64,000 bases of DNA from Pseudomonas orientalis (GTDB taxonomy: Bacteria; Pseudomonadota; Gammaproteobacteria; Pseudomonadales; Pseudomonadaceae), in assembly GCF_002934065.1 (NCBI RefSeq), contig NZ_CP018049.1:2416501-2480500 (forward strand), written 5' to 3'. The notes beneath the pieces were generated by a model. It did not search any database. It was not told the DNA's origin and saw only the letters and a program-made list of their open reading frames with translations. Positions 1 to 8,652 of the stretch are shown here, in pieces. A program made the translations under genes and the position numbers. Each line of letters opens with the position of its first letter. Positions within the stretch are counted from its first letter, which is position 1.

Positions 1-39
1 ACTGACACCCCGTCATCGGGGGCAAGCCCCCTCCCACAG
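1..39. repeat. REP element (partial pair), GGGGGCAAGCCCCC family
   Basis: The right half of a REP pair, with the arm ATCGGGGGCAAGCCCCCTCCCAC, runs into the left window edge, so its partner is probably outside. It ends about 35 bases before the phytase start and separates that gene from whatever lies upstream. Confidence 0.8.
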
Positions 40-74
40 TGGATCTTCACCGTATTCGAAGGATTTGCCTGTTC

Positions 75-1940
75 ATGAGAATTTCCAGGCTGTACCTGCT
101 GATCGCGCTGGTCATCAGCGCTAATGCATTCGCCACTGACCTGGCCCTGACCCCCTGGGCGCCGGGCCTGAATGCCGAGGCTGTCGCATTCCTGCCCAAC
201 CGCACCGACCGTGTAGTCGCCAGTACCCGCGATGGCCTGTTGCTGCTAGACGAAAAAGGCGCCGAACTGGCCCGATTCAACGGCAATTTCAGCAGCCTCG
301 ACAGCCGCACCGCCGGCAACCGATCGCTGGTCGCCAGCCTCGACAACGACCGCCAGCAGGCCGTGTTGATCAACCTTGATGTCGCCGGCAACACCTGGGG
401 CAAGCCGCTGTATCTGCCCACCCGCGATTTCCCGGTGAACGGCCTGTGCCTGTACCGCGATTCGGCGAACAATCTGTTTGTGTTCCTGGTGGGCGAGGAG
501 GGCAAGGGCGAGCAATGGCTGGTGGGCAATGGCGCGACGCTGCTGGCCCAGGCGCAGCGTGTGCGTGGCCTGCCGCTGCCGCCGTCGGCGCAGTTCTGCC
601 AGGTGGACGATGCGGCCGAGCGTCTGCTGGTGAACGAGGCAAACGTCGGCTGGTGGGCCTACCCGGCGCAACCGGAAGCCGAAGTGAAACGCACGCCCGT
701 GGCGCTGTTCGACAATCCCGGGCGCGAAGCCGGTGCCATGGCGCTGATGCCCGGTGGGATGGTGGCGCTGGACCCGAAAACCGCGCGCGTGCATCTGTTC
801 CAGCAGACTGGCGAACGCTGGGCCGAGCAATCGAGCCTGACCTTGCCGGGTCTCAAGGAGCCGGAGCAGCTGGCGATCAACGCCCGGCAACTGTTGGTGC
901 GCGATGACGACAGCGGCCAGCTCTACCAGGCCCGGCTCGACTGGCAGGCCACGCCGGTGCCGATCGCTCCGGTGCTGGCGCAGGTCGCCGCCCTGCGCCA
1001 GACCGAGCCGGTGGCACGCCAGGGCGACGCGGCGGATGACCCGGCCATCTGGATTCACCCGCACACACCCGCGCACAGCCGCGTATTGGGCACCAACAAG
1101 AAGCAGGGCCTGCTCGCCTATGACCTCAACGGCAAGCTGCTGCAGGAACTGGCGGTCGGGCGCCTGAACAACGTCGACGTACGCCCCAACTTCAAGCTGG
1201 GCACGCAGACCGTCGACCTCGCCGTCGCCAGCAATCGCGATCGCAACAGCCTGAGCCTGTTCAGCATCGACCGCCAGAGCGGCGAGCTGCAGGAAGCCGG
1301 CGAAGTGCCGACGCCGCTCAAGGAGATCTACGGCATCTGCCTGTTCCAGCCCGCCGGCGGCGAGCTGTATGCGATTGCTAACGGCAAGGACGGCACCTTC
1401 CTGCAATACCGCCTGAGTGCCCCGACCGGGCGTGTGCAGGGCGAGCTGGTGCGCCAGTTCAAGGTCGACAGCCAGCCGGAAGGCTGCGTGGCCGATGATC
1501 AACGCCAGCGCTTGTTCCTGGGTGAGGAAGACGTCGGCGTATGGGCACTGGATGCCCGCGCCGACCAACCGGCCACCCTGACCAGCGTGATCAGGGTCGG
1601 CGCGCAATTGCACGCGGATGTCGAAGGCCTGGCGCTGTACCAGAGCGCCGCACGGGATTACCTGGTGATCTCGAGCCAGGGCAATGACAGCTACCTGGTG
1701 CTGGACGCCGAACCGCCGTTCGCCGTGCGCGGTGCCTTTCGCGTCGGTTTGAACGCCGCCGCCGGCATCGATGGCGCCTCGCAAACCGATGGCCTGGAAG
1801 CCACCGCCATCAACCTGGGCGGGCCGTGGAGCCAGGGCATGCTGGTGGTGCAGGACGGGCGCAAGCGCATGCCCGAGCAAGCCCAGAACTTCAAGTTCGT
1901 GCCCTGGGCCGAGGTGAACCGCGCGCTGAAATTGCCTTGA
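75..1940 (+). CDS. Secreted beta-propeller phytase (3-phytase), two-propeller form
   Basis: It should release phosphate from phytate (inositol hexakisphosphate) outside the inner membrane. ATG 75 is chosen because it begins a clean signal peptide (MRISRLYLLIALVISANAFA) and has AAGGA at 59-63; the GTG at 39 lies inside a REP element. The C-terminal half, from about residue 310, carries the phytase propeller signature with the calcium/phosphate-binding stretch DDPAIWIHP and a following NNVDVR segment. The N-terminal 300 residues look like a degenerate extra propeller, as in dual-domain BPPs. At 621 residues it is longer than single-domain Bacillus enzymes (about 380). It is followed by an ExbB-ExbD-TonB set on the same strand 47 bases downstream. 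Family assignment is strong; the substrate is known from the family, not shown here. Confidence 0.9.
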   Translation: MRISRLYLLIALVISANAFATDLALTPWAPGLNAEAVAFLPNRTDRVVASTRDGLLLLDEKGAELARFNGNFSSLDSRTAGNRSLVASLDNDRQQAVLINLDVAGNTWGKPLYLPTRDFPVNGLCLYRDSANNLFVFLVGEEGKGEQWLVGNGATLLAQAQRVRGLPLPPSAQFCQVDDAAERLLVNEANVGWWAYPAQPEAEVKRTPVALFDNPGREAGAMALMPGGMVALDPKTARVHLFQQTGERWAEQSSLTLPGLKEPEQLAINARQLLVRDDDSGQLYQARLDWQATPVPIAPVLAQVAALRQTEPVARQGDAADDPAIWIHPHTPAHSRVLGTNKKQGLLAYDLNGKLLQELAVGRLNNVDVRPNFKLGTQTVDLAVASNRDRNSLSLFSIDRQSGELQEAGEVPTPLKEIYGICLFQPAGGELYAIANGKDGTFLQYRLSAPTGRVQGELVRQFKVDSQPEGCVADDQRQRLFLGEEDVGVWALDARADQPATLTSVIRVGAQLHADVEGLALYQSAARDYLVISSQGNDSYLVLDAEPPFAVRGAFRVGLNAAAGIDGASQTDGLEATAINLGGPWSQGMLVVQDGRKRMPEQAQNFKFVPWAEVNRALKLP

Positions 1941-1987
1941 GCTGTCATCACGTAGTCATCCGTTTTTAATCGAATAGGAGCTTCACC

Positions 1988-2680
1988 ATGCACGCGACGA
2001 TGGAACATATGACGATCTGGAGCTTGATCAGCGACGCCAGCCTGTTGGTCAAGGCAGTGATGGTGACTCTGCTGTTGGCGTCCCTGCTCAGCTGGTACCT
2101 GATCATTCGGCGTGGCAGCGTGCTGCGGCGGCTGGAGCGGCAGTTGAATGATTTCGTGGCGCGTTTTCGCGGCGCGTCGGACTTGCAGGCGCTGTACCGC
2201 GACGCCGTGCAGGCGGGCGAGGGCGGTGTGACGCCGATCTTTCTCGCCGGCCTGCAGGAATACCAGCACCTGCACACCCATGACCCGGCGGTGCTCGAAG
2301 GCGTGGAGCGTGCGCTGCAGGTAGCGATCACCGAGCAGGAGCTGGAGCTGGAAAAGGGCCTGCAGTTTCTTGCGACGGTGGGTTCGGTCAGCCCCTATAT
2401 CGGCCTGTTCGGCACCGTGTGGGGGATCATGAACTCGTTCCTGGGCTTGTCCCAGGTACAACAAGCCACCTTGTCCACGGTGGCGCCGGGGATTGCCGAA
2501 GCCTTGATTGCCACGGCCATTGGCCTGTTTGCGGCGATTCCGGCCGTGATCGCCTATAACCGCTTTGCCGCGCGCAGCCAGACCCTGCTCACCCGCTACT
2601 ACGCCTTCGGCAACGAACTGCAAGTGCGCCTGCACCGGGCCCTGCGCGGTACTTCGATCAACCTGGCCGTGGCCGCCTGA
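1988..2680 (+). CDS. ExbB/TolQ/MotA-family proton channel subunit
   Basis: A 230-residue inner-membrane protein with three predicted membrane spans (about residues 20-40, 128-150 and 165-190) and the family segment around GLFGTVWGIM. With the next gene it should form the proton channel that energises a TonB-type transducer. AGGAG at 1976-1980 sits 7 bases before ATG 1988. It lies 15 bases from the exbD-like gene in an apparent phytase-exbB-exbD-tonB operon, which favours an ExbB rather than a TolQ role, since no tolA, tolB or pal is present. The pairing with the phytase suggests it powers uptake of phytate or its products; that is inference. Confidence 0.88.
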   Translation: MHATMEHMTIWSLISDASLLVKAVMVTLLLASLLSWYLIIRRGSVLRRLERQLNDFVARFRGASDLQALYRDAVQAGEGGVTPIFLAGLQEYQHLHTHDPAVLEGVERALQVAITEQELELEKGLQFLATVGSVSPYIGLFGTVWGIMNSFLGLSQVQQATLSTVAPGIAEALIATAIGLFAAIPAVIAYNRFAARSQTLLTRYYAFGNELQVRLHRALRGTSINLAVAA

Positions 2681-2694
2681 ACAGGAGCAGACCG

Positions 2695-3141
2695 ATGTTG
2701 ACCAGGCCGCAACGCAAGCACGGGCCCAAGGCCGAGATGAACGTGGTGCCCTATATCGACGTGATGCTGGTGCTGCTGGTGATCTTCATGGTTACCGCGC
2801 CCATGTTGACCCAGGGCGTGAAAATCGAATTGCCCAAGGTCGCCGCCGAGGCGCTGGCCACCGACACCCGCCAGCAGATCCTCACGCTGTCGGTGAAGAC
2901 GGACGGCGGTTACTCCTGGAACCTGGGCGACGAACTCGACACCCGGCACCAGACCGACAGCGCCGTGAGCCTGGAAGAGATGGGCACCAAGGTCATGCAG
3001 GTGGTGGCGGCGCGCAGCGACACCCAGGTGTATATCCGCGCTGACGATAACGCCGGGTACGGCAGCGTGGTGGCCGCCATGGCGGTGTTGCAAAAGGGGG
3101 GTGTCACTCATCTGGGGCTGGTGACCGAGGCCCCCCAATGA
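2695..3141 (+). CDS. ExbD/TolR-family biopolymer transport protein
   Basis: A 148-residue protein with one N-terminal membrane span (about residues 20-38) and a periplasmic domain. Asp22 in VPYIDVMLVLL is the conserved proton-conducting aspartate of ExbD/TolR. It follows the ExbB-like gene by 15 bases and overlaps the TonB-like gene by four bases (ATGA at 3138-3141), which indicates translational coupling of all three subunits. Confidence 0.9.
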   Translation: MLTRPQRKHGPKAEMNVVPYIDVMLVLLVIFMVTAPMLTQGVKIELPKVAAEALATDTRQQILTLSVKTDGGYSWNLGDELDTRHQTDSAVSLEEMGTKVMQVVAARSDTQVYIRADDNAGYGSVVAAMAVLQKGGVTHLGLVTEAPQ

Positions 3142-3890
3142 CCGCGATGACCATGCACGCTGCGACGCGGGCGCAGGTGCCCCACAGCGACGGGCTGTGG
3201 CGCAACAGCCTGGCGGCGGGCCTGGCGGTGGCGCTGCATGTGGCGGTAGTGGCGGCGCTGATGCTGGGCTGGGCGCCGGAAAAACCTCAGGCAGAGGCCC
3301 CGAGGGTGATGCACGCGCAGTGGGTGATGATGCCGGCGCCGGCGCCTGAGCCGGTAGCCCCGCTCACTCCCGTAGCGCCTGAGCCTGTTGCTGTCCCTGT
3401 ACCGGCCAAACCAACGGTTGACCCGCAGATCCAGGCGCAAAAACTCGAGAAAGCCGCGCTGGCGCGAAAGCGGGTTGAAGCGCAGAACATCGAACAGCAG
3501 CGCCTGGCCGCCGAGCAACGCAATCGGGAGCTGGAGCAGCAACGTCTGAACCAGGAGCGGTTGGCTGCTGAAAAAGCCCGCGCCGCCGTACCCGCGCCCA
3601 CCGCTGCTCCGGCGTTCGACAGCCGCCAGTACCAGCCCCTGAGCAAGGAAGCACCGGACTACCCGGAGCGCGCGCTGGACAAGAACATCGAAGGCGACTG
3701 CTCGGTGGAATACACCGTCAATCCCCAGGGCCGGGTGGAAAACCCCAAGGTGCTGGACGGCTGTCATCCGTTGTTTATCCGGCCCTCGCTGGCGGCGGTG
3801 GACACCTTTCGCTATCAGCCCAGGGTTGTCGACGGCAAGCCCGTCGCCGTACCGGCGGTGCGCAACACCTTCCACTACCGCATAAAATGA
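3138..3890 (+). CDS. TonB-like energy transducer
   Basis: A 250-residue protein with a short cytoplasmic N-terminus, one membrane span (about residues 24-44), a proline/alanine-rich stretch (about 55-95), a charged Gln/Glu/Arg-rich coiled region (about 98-150) and a C-terminal TonB domain (about 170-250, with DYPERALDKNIEG and a final FHYRIK). The long coiled region recalls TolA, but the C-terminus is TonB-type. It overlaps exbD-like by ATGA. Being linked to a phytase, it is probably a dedicated transducer for a TonB-dependent outer-membrane receptor not in this window. The convergent gap after it holds a REP pair. Confidence 0.87.
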   Translation: MTAMTMHAATRAQVPHSDGLWRNSLAAGLAVALHVAVVAALMLGWAPEKPQAEAPRVMHAQWVMMPAPAPEPVAPLTPVAPEPVAVPVPAKPTVDPQIQAQKLEKAALARKRVEAQNIEQQRLAAEQRNRELEQQRLNQERLAAEKARAAVPAPTAAPAFDSRQYQPLSKEAPDYPERALDKNIEGDCSVEYTVNPQGRVENPKVLDGCHPLFIRPSLAAVDTFRYQPRVVDGKPVAVPAVRNTFHYRIK

Positions 3891-3908
3891 TGGTTAACAC
3901 TGAACCAA

Positions 3909-3996
3909 TGTGGGAGGGGGCTTGCCCCCGATAGCGGTGAGTCAGTCTCTATATCCATGACTGATCCACCGCCATCGGGGGCAAGCCCCCTCCCAC
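3909..3996. repeat. REP pair (BIME-like)
   Basis: Arms GTGGGAGGGGGCTTGCCCCC and its reverse complement face each other around a spacer of about 40 bases. It fills the gap between the convergent tonB-like and hydroxyacid dehydrogenase genes and may act as a bidirectional transcription end. Confidence 0.9.
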
Positions 3997-4008
3997 TTTT
4001 GAACGGCG

Positions 4009-4956
4009 TCAGGCGTTAGCGCGATTCGCCAGTTCGATACCCGAAACATACCGCTCCAGATTGGCCAGGAACGTATCGGCAATCTCTTCCTGGCTATTGG
4101 TCGAAATCGCCGACGTATGCGGCGACAACCGCACCCTCGGGTGGGTATACAACGGATGCCCATCCGGCAACGGCTCAGGCTCCGTCACGTCGAGTGAGGC
4201 CAGCCCGATCCGGCCGTTATCCAGCGCCTCCAGCAGCGCCTCCTGATCCAGCAGCCCACCCCGCGCGATATTGATCAGGTGCAGCCCCGGCCTGGCGCTG
4301 CCCAGTACGTCGCGGTTGATGATGTGCCGCGTCGCGTCGGTGAGCGGTGCCGCCACCACCAGGTGATCGGCACGGGCGAACAGGTCGTGGATGTCCCTGG
4401 CCGCTTCCACCCCGTCGACGCCAAAGGGCGTCGCGCTCTGGCGCAGCGCTACCACCTGGATGCCCAGGCCCAGGGCCTTTTGCGCCAGGCGCTGGCCAAT
4501 CGCGCCAAACCCGAGAATGCCCAGGGTCGTGCCCTTGAGCGGGCGCAACGCGGTAAATTGCCACTGCGAATCCTGCACCCAGATGGCGGGCATATGCTTG
4601 GACGCGGCAAAGATGGCCGCCAGGGCGAACTCGGCCAGATTGTCGGCCGCGCTGCCCCGTGACGTGGTCACCGGCGGGCCGTTGAACAGCCAGTGCGGGT
4701 AGAAGTCGATGCCCGATGACACCAGGTGCACCCATTGCGCTCCGTAGGGCCAGCCTGGTGGCGGCGTATCCGGTGCGGTGTAGCCGCGTACGTTGATGGG
4801 CCGCAGCAGCAGGATATTCGCCTGGGGCGGCAGGTCGCTCGGTACGCCGACCGGCACCCCGATCACCTGGGCCTGGGGATGCAGCGTGGCGAGACGCGCG
4901 CGGATCACGTCGTTGTAGTCTTCGTCCAACTGGCTGGCAATGATCACCTGGCTCAT
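4009..4956 (-). CDS. D-isomer-specific 2-hydroxyacid dehydrogenase
   Basis: A 315-residue NAD(P)-dependent oxidoreductase. The Rossmann motif GFGAIG is near residue 150, and the catalytic set follows: Arg in NIARGG, Glu in DVTEPEP, and His in LSPHTSA. This matches the GhrA/GhrB and phosphoglycerate dehydrogenase superfamily. The start ATG 4956 overlaps the stop of the upstream flavoprotein gene (ATGA), so it is the last gene of the minus-strand sulfur-type run. The substrate cannot be told from sequence; a 2-oxoacid released by cleavage of an organosulfur compound is a guess from context. A longer frame upstream of 4956 exists but runs inside the neighbouring gene. Confidence 0.85.
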   Translation of the reverse strand: MSQVIIASQLDEDYNDVIRARLATLHPQAQVIGVPVGVPSDLPPQANILLLRPINVRGYTAPDTPPPGWPYGAQWVHLVSSGIDFYPHWLFNGPPVTTSRGSAADNLAEFALAAIFAASKHMPAIWVQDSQWQFTALRPLKGTTLGILGFGAIGQRLAQKALGLGIQVVALRQSATPFGVDGVEAARDIHDLFARADHLVVAAPLTDATRHIINRDVLGSARPGLHLINIARGGLLDQEALLEALDNGRIGLASLDVTEPEPLPDGHPLYTHPRVRLSPHTSAISTNSQEEIADTFLANLERYVSGIELANRANA

Positions 4957-6128
4957 GTGCGGTCCTTCTGACGTTGGGCGAACACGGCTTTGCCGACACC
5001 TTGCAGCACGGCGTCGTTCTGCGGGGTATGCACGCGGCTGCACAGCACATCGCGATAATGCCGTTGCAGTGGGCTGTGCCGTGACAGGCCGGGGTTGCCC
5101 GAGGCTTCGATGGCCAGCTCGACCGCACGAATGGCGTTGCCGGTCACCAGGTACTTCAATTGCGCTGCGTTGGCGGCCGGGGTGTGGCCGTCGGCGGCGG
5201 CATCGAGCAGGCTGCGGTTGGCGAACAACAGGGTGTCGATATGGCCGACGGTCTCCTGGAAACGCGGCAGGGTCGACAGCGCCGCACCGAGATTCGACGG
5301 CTGGCGTTCTTCCAGCCAGTGCACCAGCCAGTCCCGTGCGGCCTGGGCCACGGCGTCGTACACCGATGACAGCAGCACTGACATCCACAGAAATCCCTCG
5401 CCATCCAGCTCCGGCTGCGGCGCGCTCCAGGGGCTGACGCTGACCGCGTGGTCCAGCGGTACCAGCACGTTGTCGAGCACCACTTCATGGCTGCAGGTGG
5501 CGCGCATGCCCAGGTGATCCCAAGTGTCGATGATGCTCACGCCGGGGCTGTCCCTGGGCACCAGCCAGGCGCCCACCAGCGGGTCGGCATCGTCGCTGCG
5601 CGCCCACACGCTGAACCAGCTCAGGCCATGGCTGCCGGTGGAGTAGATCTTGTGTCCGCTGATGCGCCAGCCTTCGGCGCTGCGCACGGCGGTGGTCGCC
5701 GGCAGGCCACCCCGGGCCGGTGTGCCCAGGTCCGGTTCGACGCGCAGGGCATTGATCAGCGCGCCCTTGTGTACCGCGTCTTCGGCGACGCGCACACGCA
5801 AGTGCCGGGGCCAGGTTGTGCTGTCTTGCAGGCGGGTGTGTTGCAGGTATTGCATCACCAGGATCAGCGCGGTGGAGGGCTCGCCCCTGGCAATTGCACG
5901 GATGGCCTTGCGCGCCAGAGGCAGGCCGGCACCGCCGCCGCCGAGGGCTTTGGGCACCGTGAGCGCGATCAGGCCGTGGGCGTGCAGCAACGTGAAGTTG
6001 GCGTGGGGGAAAGCGCCGCTTTGATCATAAAGGTGTGCGGTGCCGGCCAGCTCGGCGCTGAGTCGTTCGAGGGTGGTGTCGAAATCGACGGCTTCCACGG
6101 CACGTAGAGACGATTGAGTCATAAGCAT
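4953..6128 (-). CDS. Acyl-CoA dehydrogenase-fold flavin monooxygenase, SfnB/DszC-like
   Basis: A 391-residue protein with the acyl-CoA dehydrogenase N-terminal, middle (ISGHKIYSTGSHG) and C-terminal helical domains. The catalytic glutamate of true acyl-CoA dehydrogenases is not evident, and the sequence has the look of the SfnB/DszC group, which uses reduced flavin to oxygenate sulfur compounds. Its neighbours (LLM monooxygenase, SsuA-like binder, rhodanese, cysteine dioxygenase) support a sulfur-acquisition role. ATG 6128 is preferred; ATG 6122 (MTQSSL) is also possible. It overlaps the next gene by four bases. A REP pair separates it from the LLM gene upstream. Confidence 0.78.
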   Translation of the reverse strand: MLMTQSSLRAVEAVDFDTTLERLSAELAGTAHLYDQSGAFPHANFTLLHAHGLIALTVPKALGGGGAGLPLARKAIRAIARGEPSTALILVMQYLQHTRLQDSTTWPRHLRVRVAEDAVHKGALINALRVEPDLGTPARGGLPATTAVRSAEGWRISGHKIYSTGSHGLSWFSVWARSDDADPLVGAWLVPRDSPGVSIIDTWDHLGMRATCSHEVVLDNVLVPLDHAVSVSPWSAPQPELDGEGFLWMSVLLSSVYDAVAQAARDWLVHWLEERQPSNLGAALSTLPRFQETVGHIDTLLFANRSLLDAAADGHTPAANAAQLKYLVTGNAIRAVELAIEASGNPGLSRHSPLQRHYRDVLCSRVHTPQNDAVLQGVGKAVFAQRQKDRT

Positions 6129-6143
6129 GTACTCGGTTAAAAA

Positions 6144-6232
6144 TGTGGGAGGGGGCTTGCCCCCGATAGCGGTGGTTCAGTCAGGGTATGTATCGCCTGA
6201 CATACCGCCATCGGGGGCAAGCCCCCTCCCAC
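6144..6232. repeat. REP pair inside the sulfur-type operon
   Basis: Facing arms GTGGGAGGGGGCTTGCCCCC and GGGGGCAAGCCCCCTCCCAC lie in the 115-base gap between the LLM monooxygenase and SfnB-like genes. In an mRNA this would fold into stable hairpins and could lower or stabilise expression of the flanking genes differently. Confidence 0.9.
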
Positions 6233-6243
6233 AGGGGATAGTG

Positions 6244-7584
6244 TCAGGCCAGGGCTTTTTCGGCGGCTTCAACCGAGCTGTAGCGGTTGGCCGGCACTTG
6301 CAGGCCGAGGTTGTCGCGCAGCGTCTGCCCGCTGTACTCGGTACGGAACAGCCCACGCTGCTGCAACACCGGTACCACCAACTCAGTGAAGTACTGCAAG
6401 CCATCGGGCAGCACCGAGTTGATGATGAAGCCATCGCTGGCACCCGCCTCGAACCAGCGCTGGATCGTATCGGCGACCTGTTCCGGCGTGCCGACAAAAT
6501 CGCGCCTGGGCCGCGAGAACCGCAGCGCCACTTCACGCAGGGTCAGCCCCTCGTCCCTGGCCAGTTGCTTGATGCGTTCAGAGCCGCCTTTCTGGCTGTT
6601 GGCGCCCAGGTCGCCCAGTTCGGGGAACGGCGCATCGAGCGGGTATTGGCTGAAGTCATGGTCGTTGAACGGACGGCCGAGGGCGACGATCGCATCTTCC
6701 ACGCTGACCAGCTCCAACGCCTGTTGGTACCGGCTTTCCACTTCGGCGGCATCGCGTCCCACGATCGGCCGGATACCCGGCAAGATCGACAGGCTGCCGG
6801 CGTCACGCCCGAAGCCCCTGGCGCGGCGTTTCAAATCGGCCGTGTAGGCTTTGGCCTCGTCGATGTCCTCGGCATGCACAAAGATCGCGTCGGCGTTCTG
6901 CGCGGCAAAGTTGCGCCCGTCTTCGGAGGTGCCGGCCTGGAAAATCACCGGCTGGCCCTGGCGCGAACGCGCGATATTCAGTGGGCCCTTGACCGCGAAG
7001 AATTCGCCCTTGTGGTTGAGTGCATGCAACTTGTGCGGGGTGAAGAATTCGCCGCTTTGCTTGTCATAGGCAAAGGCGTCGTCCTCCCAGGAGTCCCACA
7101 GGCCCTTGACCACGTTCAGGTGTTCCTTGGCGATGCGGTAGCGCACGGCGTGAGGCGGGTGTTCGGCCTTGCCGAAGTTGTCGGCGGTGCCGCTCAGCCA
7201 CGAGGTGACCACATTCCATCCGGCGCGACCACCGCTGATATGGTCCAGCGAGGCCAGCTGGCGCGCCACCTGGTAGGGCTCGGTGTAGCTGACGGTCACG
7301 GTGGCGACCAGGCCGATATGGCTGGTCAGCGCGGCCAGGGCCGACAGGATCGTCAGCGGTTCGAAGCGGTTGAGGTAGTGCGGGCTGGACTTGGCGTGGA
7401 TATGCAGGCTGTCGGCGATGAACACGAAGTCGAACCGCGAGGCTTCGGCCAATTCGGTCTGCTGCCTGTAAAAGCCGAAATTCGTACTGGCGTCGGGCTG
7501 CGCCTGCGGGTGGCGCCATTCGCCCCAGCCGTGGCCGACACCATGCACCATGGCACCGAGTTTCAATTGACGTGGCTTGCTCAT
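6244..7584 (-). CDS. LLM-class flavin-dependent monooxygenase (NtaA/SnaA/DszA type)
   Basis: A 446-residue luciferase-like monooxygenase of the nitrilotriacetate/DszA subgroup, marked by [12 protein letters not shown] near residue 120 and a C-terminal [10 protein letters not shown] segment. Enzymes of this group use FMNH2 and O2 to cleave C-N or C-S bonds. The gene starts 10 bases after the SsuA-like gene and has the SD GGAG within GGAGCAGCCC. No flavin reductase gene is in the cluster, so reduced flavin must come from elsewhere. The exact substrate is unknown; alkyl sulfonates or sulfones are suggested by the neighbours. Confidence 0.87.
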   Translation of the reverse strand: MSKPRQLKLGAMVHGVGHGWGEWRHPQAQPDASTNFGFYRQQTELAEASRFDFVFIADSLHIHAKSSPHYLNRFEPLTILSALAALTSHIGLVATVTVSYTEPYQVARQLASLDHISGGRAGWNVVTSWLSGTADNFGKAEHPPHAVRYRIAKEHLNVVKGLWDSWEDDAFAYDKQSGEFFTPHKLHALNHKGEFFAVKGPLNIARSRQGQPVIFQAGTSEDGRNFAAQNADAIFVHAEDIDEAKAYTADLKRRARGFGRDAGSLSILPGIRPIVGRDAAEVESRYQQALELVSVEDAIVALGRPFNDHDFSQYPLDAPFPELGDLGANSQKGGSERIKQLARDEGLTLREVALRFSRPRRDFVGTPEQVADTIQRWFEAGASDGFIINSVLPDGLQYFTELVVPVLQQRGLFRTEYSGQTLRDNLGLQVPANRYSSVEAAEKALA

Positions 7585-7594
7585 GGGCTGCTCC

Positions 7595-8569
7595 TTAGCG
7601 TGAGGCTTGGGAATTGGGGGCGCGCAGGGCGTTGAAGCGTTTGTCGAAGCCTTGCGACACGTCGATATGCCGGCTCAACAGACCTTCTTTCTGGTAGGTG
7701 TCGGCAGTGGCTTGCAGGCCGCTGATCACCGCGTCGTCGATCAGTACCGGGGACAGACGGGTATCCTTGGCCACTTCGATGTGCACGGCCAACGGCAGGC
7801 CGGTGATTTTGGCCTGGGCCGCGGCGTACTCGTCGGGGTGGCGGTTGGCCCAGGCGTAGGCGCGGTCAACCCGGGCGACAAAGTCGTCCAGTTGCACGCG
7901 TTTGTCGGCAATGGCCTGTTCGGTGGCGGCGAAGTACAGGTGGTTGCTCAACAGATGTTTCCCGCTGACCAGCACACGGGCGTTGCTTTGCGAGGTGACC
8001 ACGGTGGTGTAGGGGTCCCAGGTGGCCCAGGCGTCGGCGGTGCCGTTGTCCAGCACCAGCCGCGATTCGGCGGGCAGCAGGAAGATGAACTGCACATCCT
8101 GTGAGGTCAGGCCTGCGCTGGCCAGGGCCTTGATCGCCAGGTAGTGCCCGATGGAGCCGCGCCCGGTGACGATCTTCTTGCCCTTGAGGTCGGCGGCGGT
8201 CTTGATCGGCGAATCCTGCGGCACCAGCAGGGCAGTGGTGTTACGCCCTTCGGCGTGGATGATGCTGATCACTTTGAGCGACGCACCGGCGCCGAGGGCG
8301 AACACATAGGGCGCATCGCCCAGGGCGCCGACATCCACCGCGCCGGCATTCAGCGCTTCGCCCAGGGGCGAGGCCGAGGGGAATTCCGACCATTTGATCT
8401 CGTACGGTACGTTTCGGGTTTCGCCCGAAGCTTCCAGCAGCGCTTTGATCGTCGATTTCTGGTTGGCCACGCGCAGGGGTTGCAGGTCGGCGGCGTGGGC
8501 GTTGCCGAGCAGGCCGAGCGCCAGGGCGCCGCCCAGCAGCAGGCGCTTGAATGGGGTAGTAGACAGCAT
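7595..8569 (-). CDS. SsuA-like ABC transporter substrate-binding protein
   Basis: A 324-residue periplasmic binding protein of the nitrate/sulfonate/taurine type. The signal peptide runs over about residues 1-25 (ending GNAHA), followed by LRVANQKST and a body typical of SsuA. ATG 8569 is chosen because the signal peptide begins there and GGAG sits 9 bases upstream. An in-frame ATG at 8603 would add 11 residues ahead of the signal peptide and has GGAGG almost touching it. No SsuB or SsuC partner lies in this operon, so it must borrow a permease/ATPase encoded elsewhere. The hairpin at 8578-8616 may control its translation. Confidence 0.87.
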   Translation of the reverse strand: MLSTTPFKRLLLGGALALGLLGNAHAADLQPLRVANQKSTIKALLEASGETRNVPYEIKWSEFPSASPLGEALNAGAVDVGALGDAPYVFALGAGASLKVISIIHAEGRNTTALLVPQDSPIKTAADLKGKKIVTGRGSIGHYLAIKALASAGLTSQDVQFIFLLPAESRLVLDNGTADAWATWDPYTTVVTSQSNARVLVSGKHLLSNHLYFAATEQAIADKRVQLDDFVARVDRAYAWANRHPDEYAAAQAKITGLPLAVHIEVAKDTRLSPVLIDDAVISGLQATADTYQKEGLLSRHIDVSQGFDKRFNALRAPNSQASR

Positions 8570-8577
8570 GGGACAGA

Positions 8578-8616
8578 CTCCAGGCGTTGGGTAAGGGAAC
8601 ATGCCTCCGCCTGGAG
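8578..8616 (-). promoter_or_regulatory. Perfect 9-bp hairpin covering the SsuA-like gene's ribosome site
   Basis: CTCCAGGCG (8578-8586) and CGCCTGGAG (8608-8616) are perfect inverted arms around a 21-base loop. Read on the minus strand, the 3' arm ends in CTGGAG, the probable Shine-Dalgarno for ATG 8569. The loop holds a second GGAGG and ATG (8603). The structure lies in the 83-base rhodanese/ssuA-like gap, so it could tune translation or protect mRNA ends. The role is inferred. Confidence 0.55.
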
Positions 8617-8652
8617 AAGGGGTCGGATTTCCGGGAACGGTGCAGCAGTGGA

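Noticed and set aside
246..1880. A 544-codon open frame on the minus strand across the phytase gene
   Set aside because: It is a shadow of GC-rich codon use: no recognisable family, Arg/Ala/His/Gln-rich composition, and full overlap with a clear phytase.
6127..7635. A 502-codon plus-strand frame across the LLM monooxygenase gene
   Set aside because: Entirely antisense to a well-recognised enzyme and begins within REP sequence; composition is typical of frame shadows.
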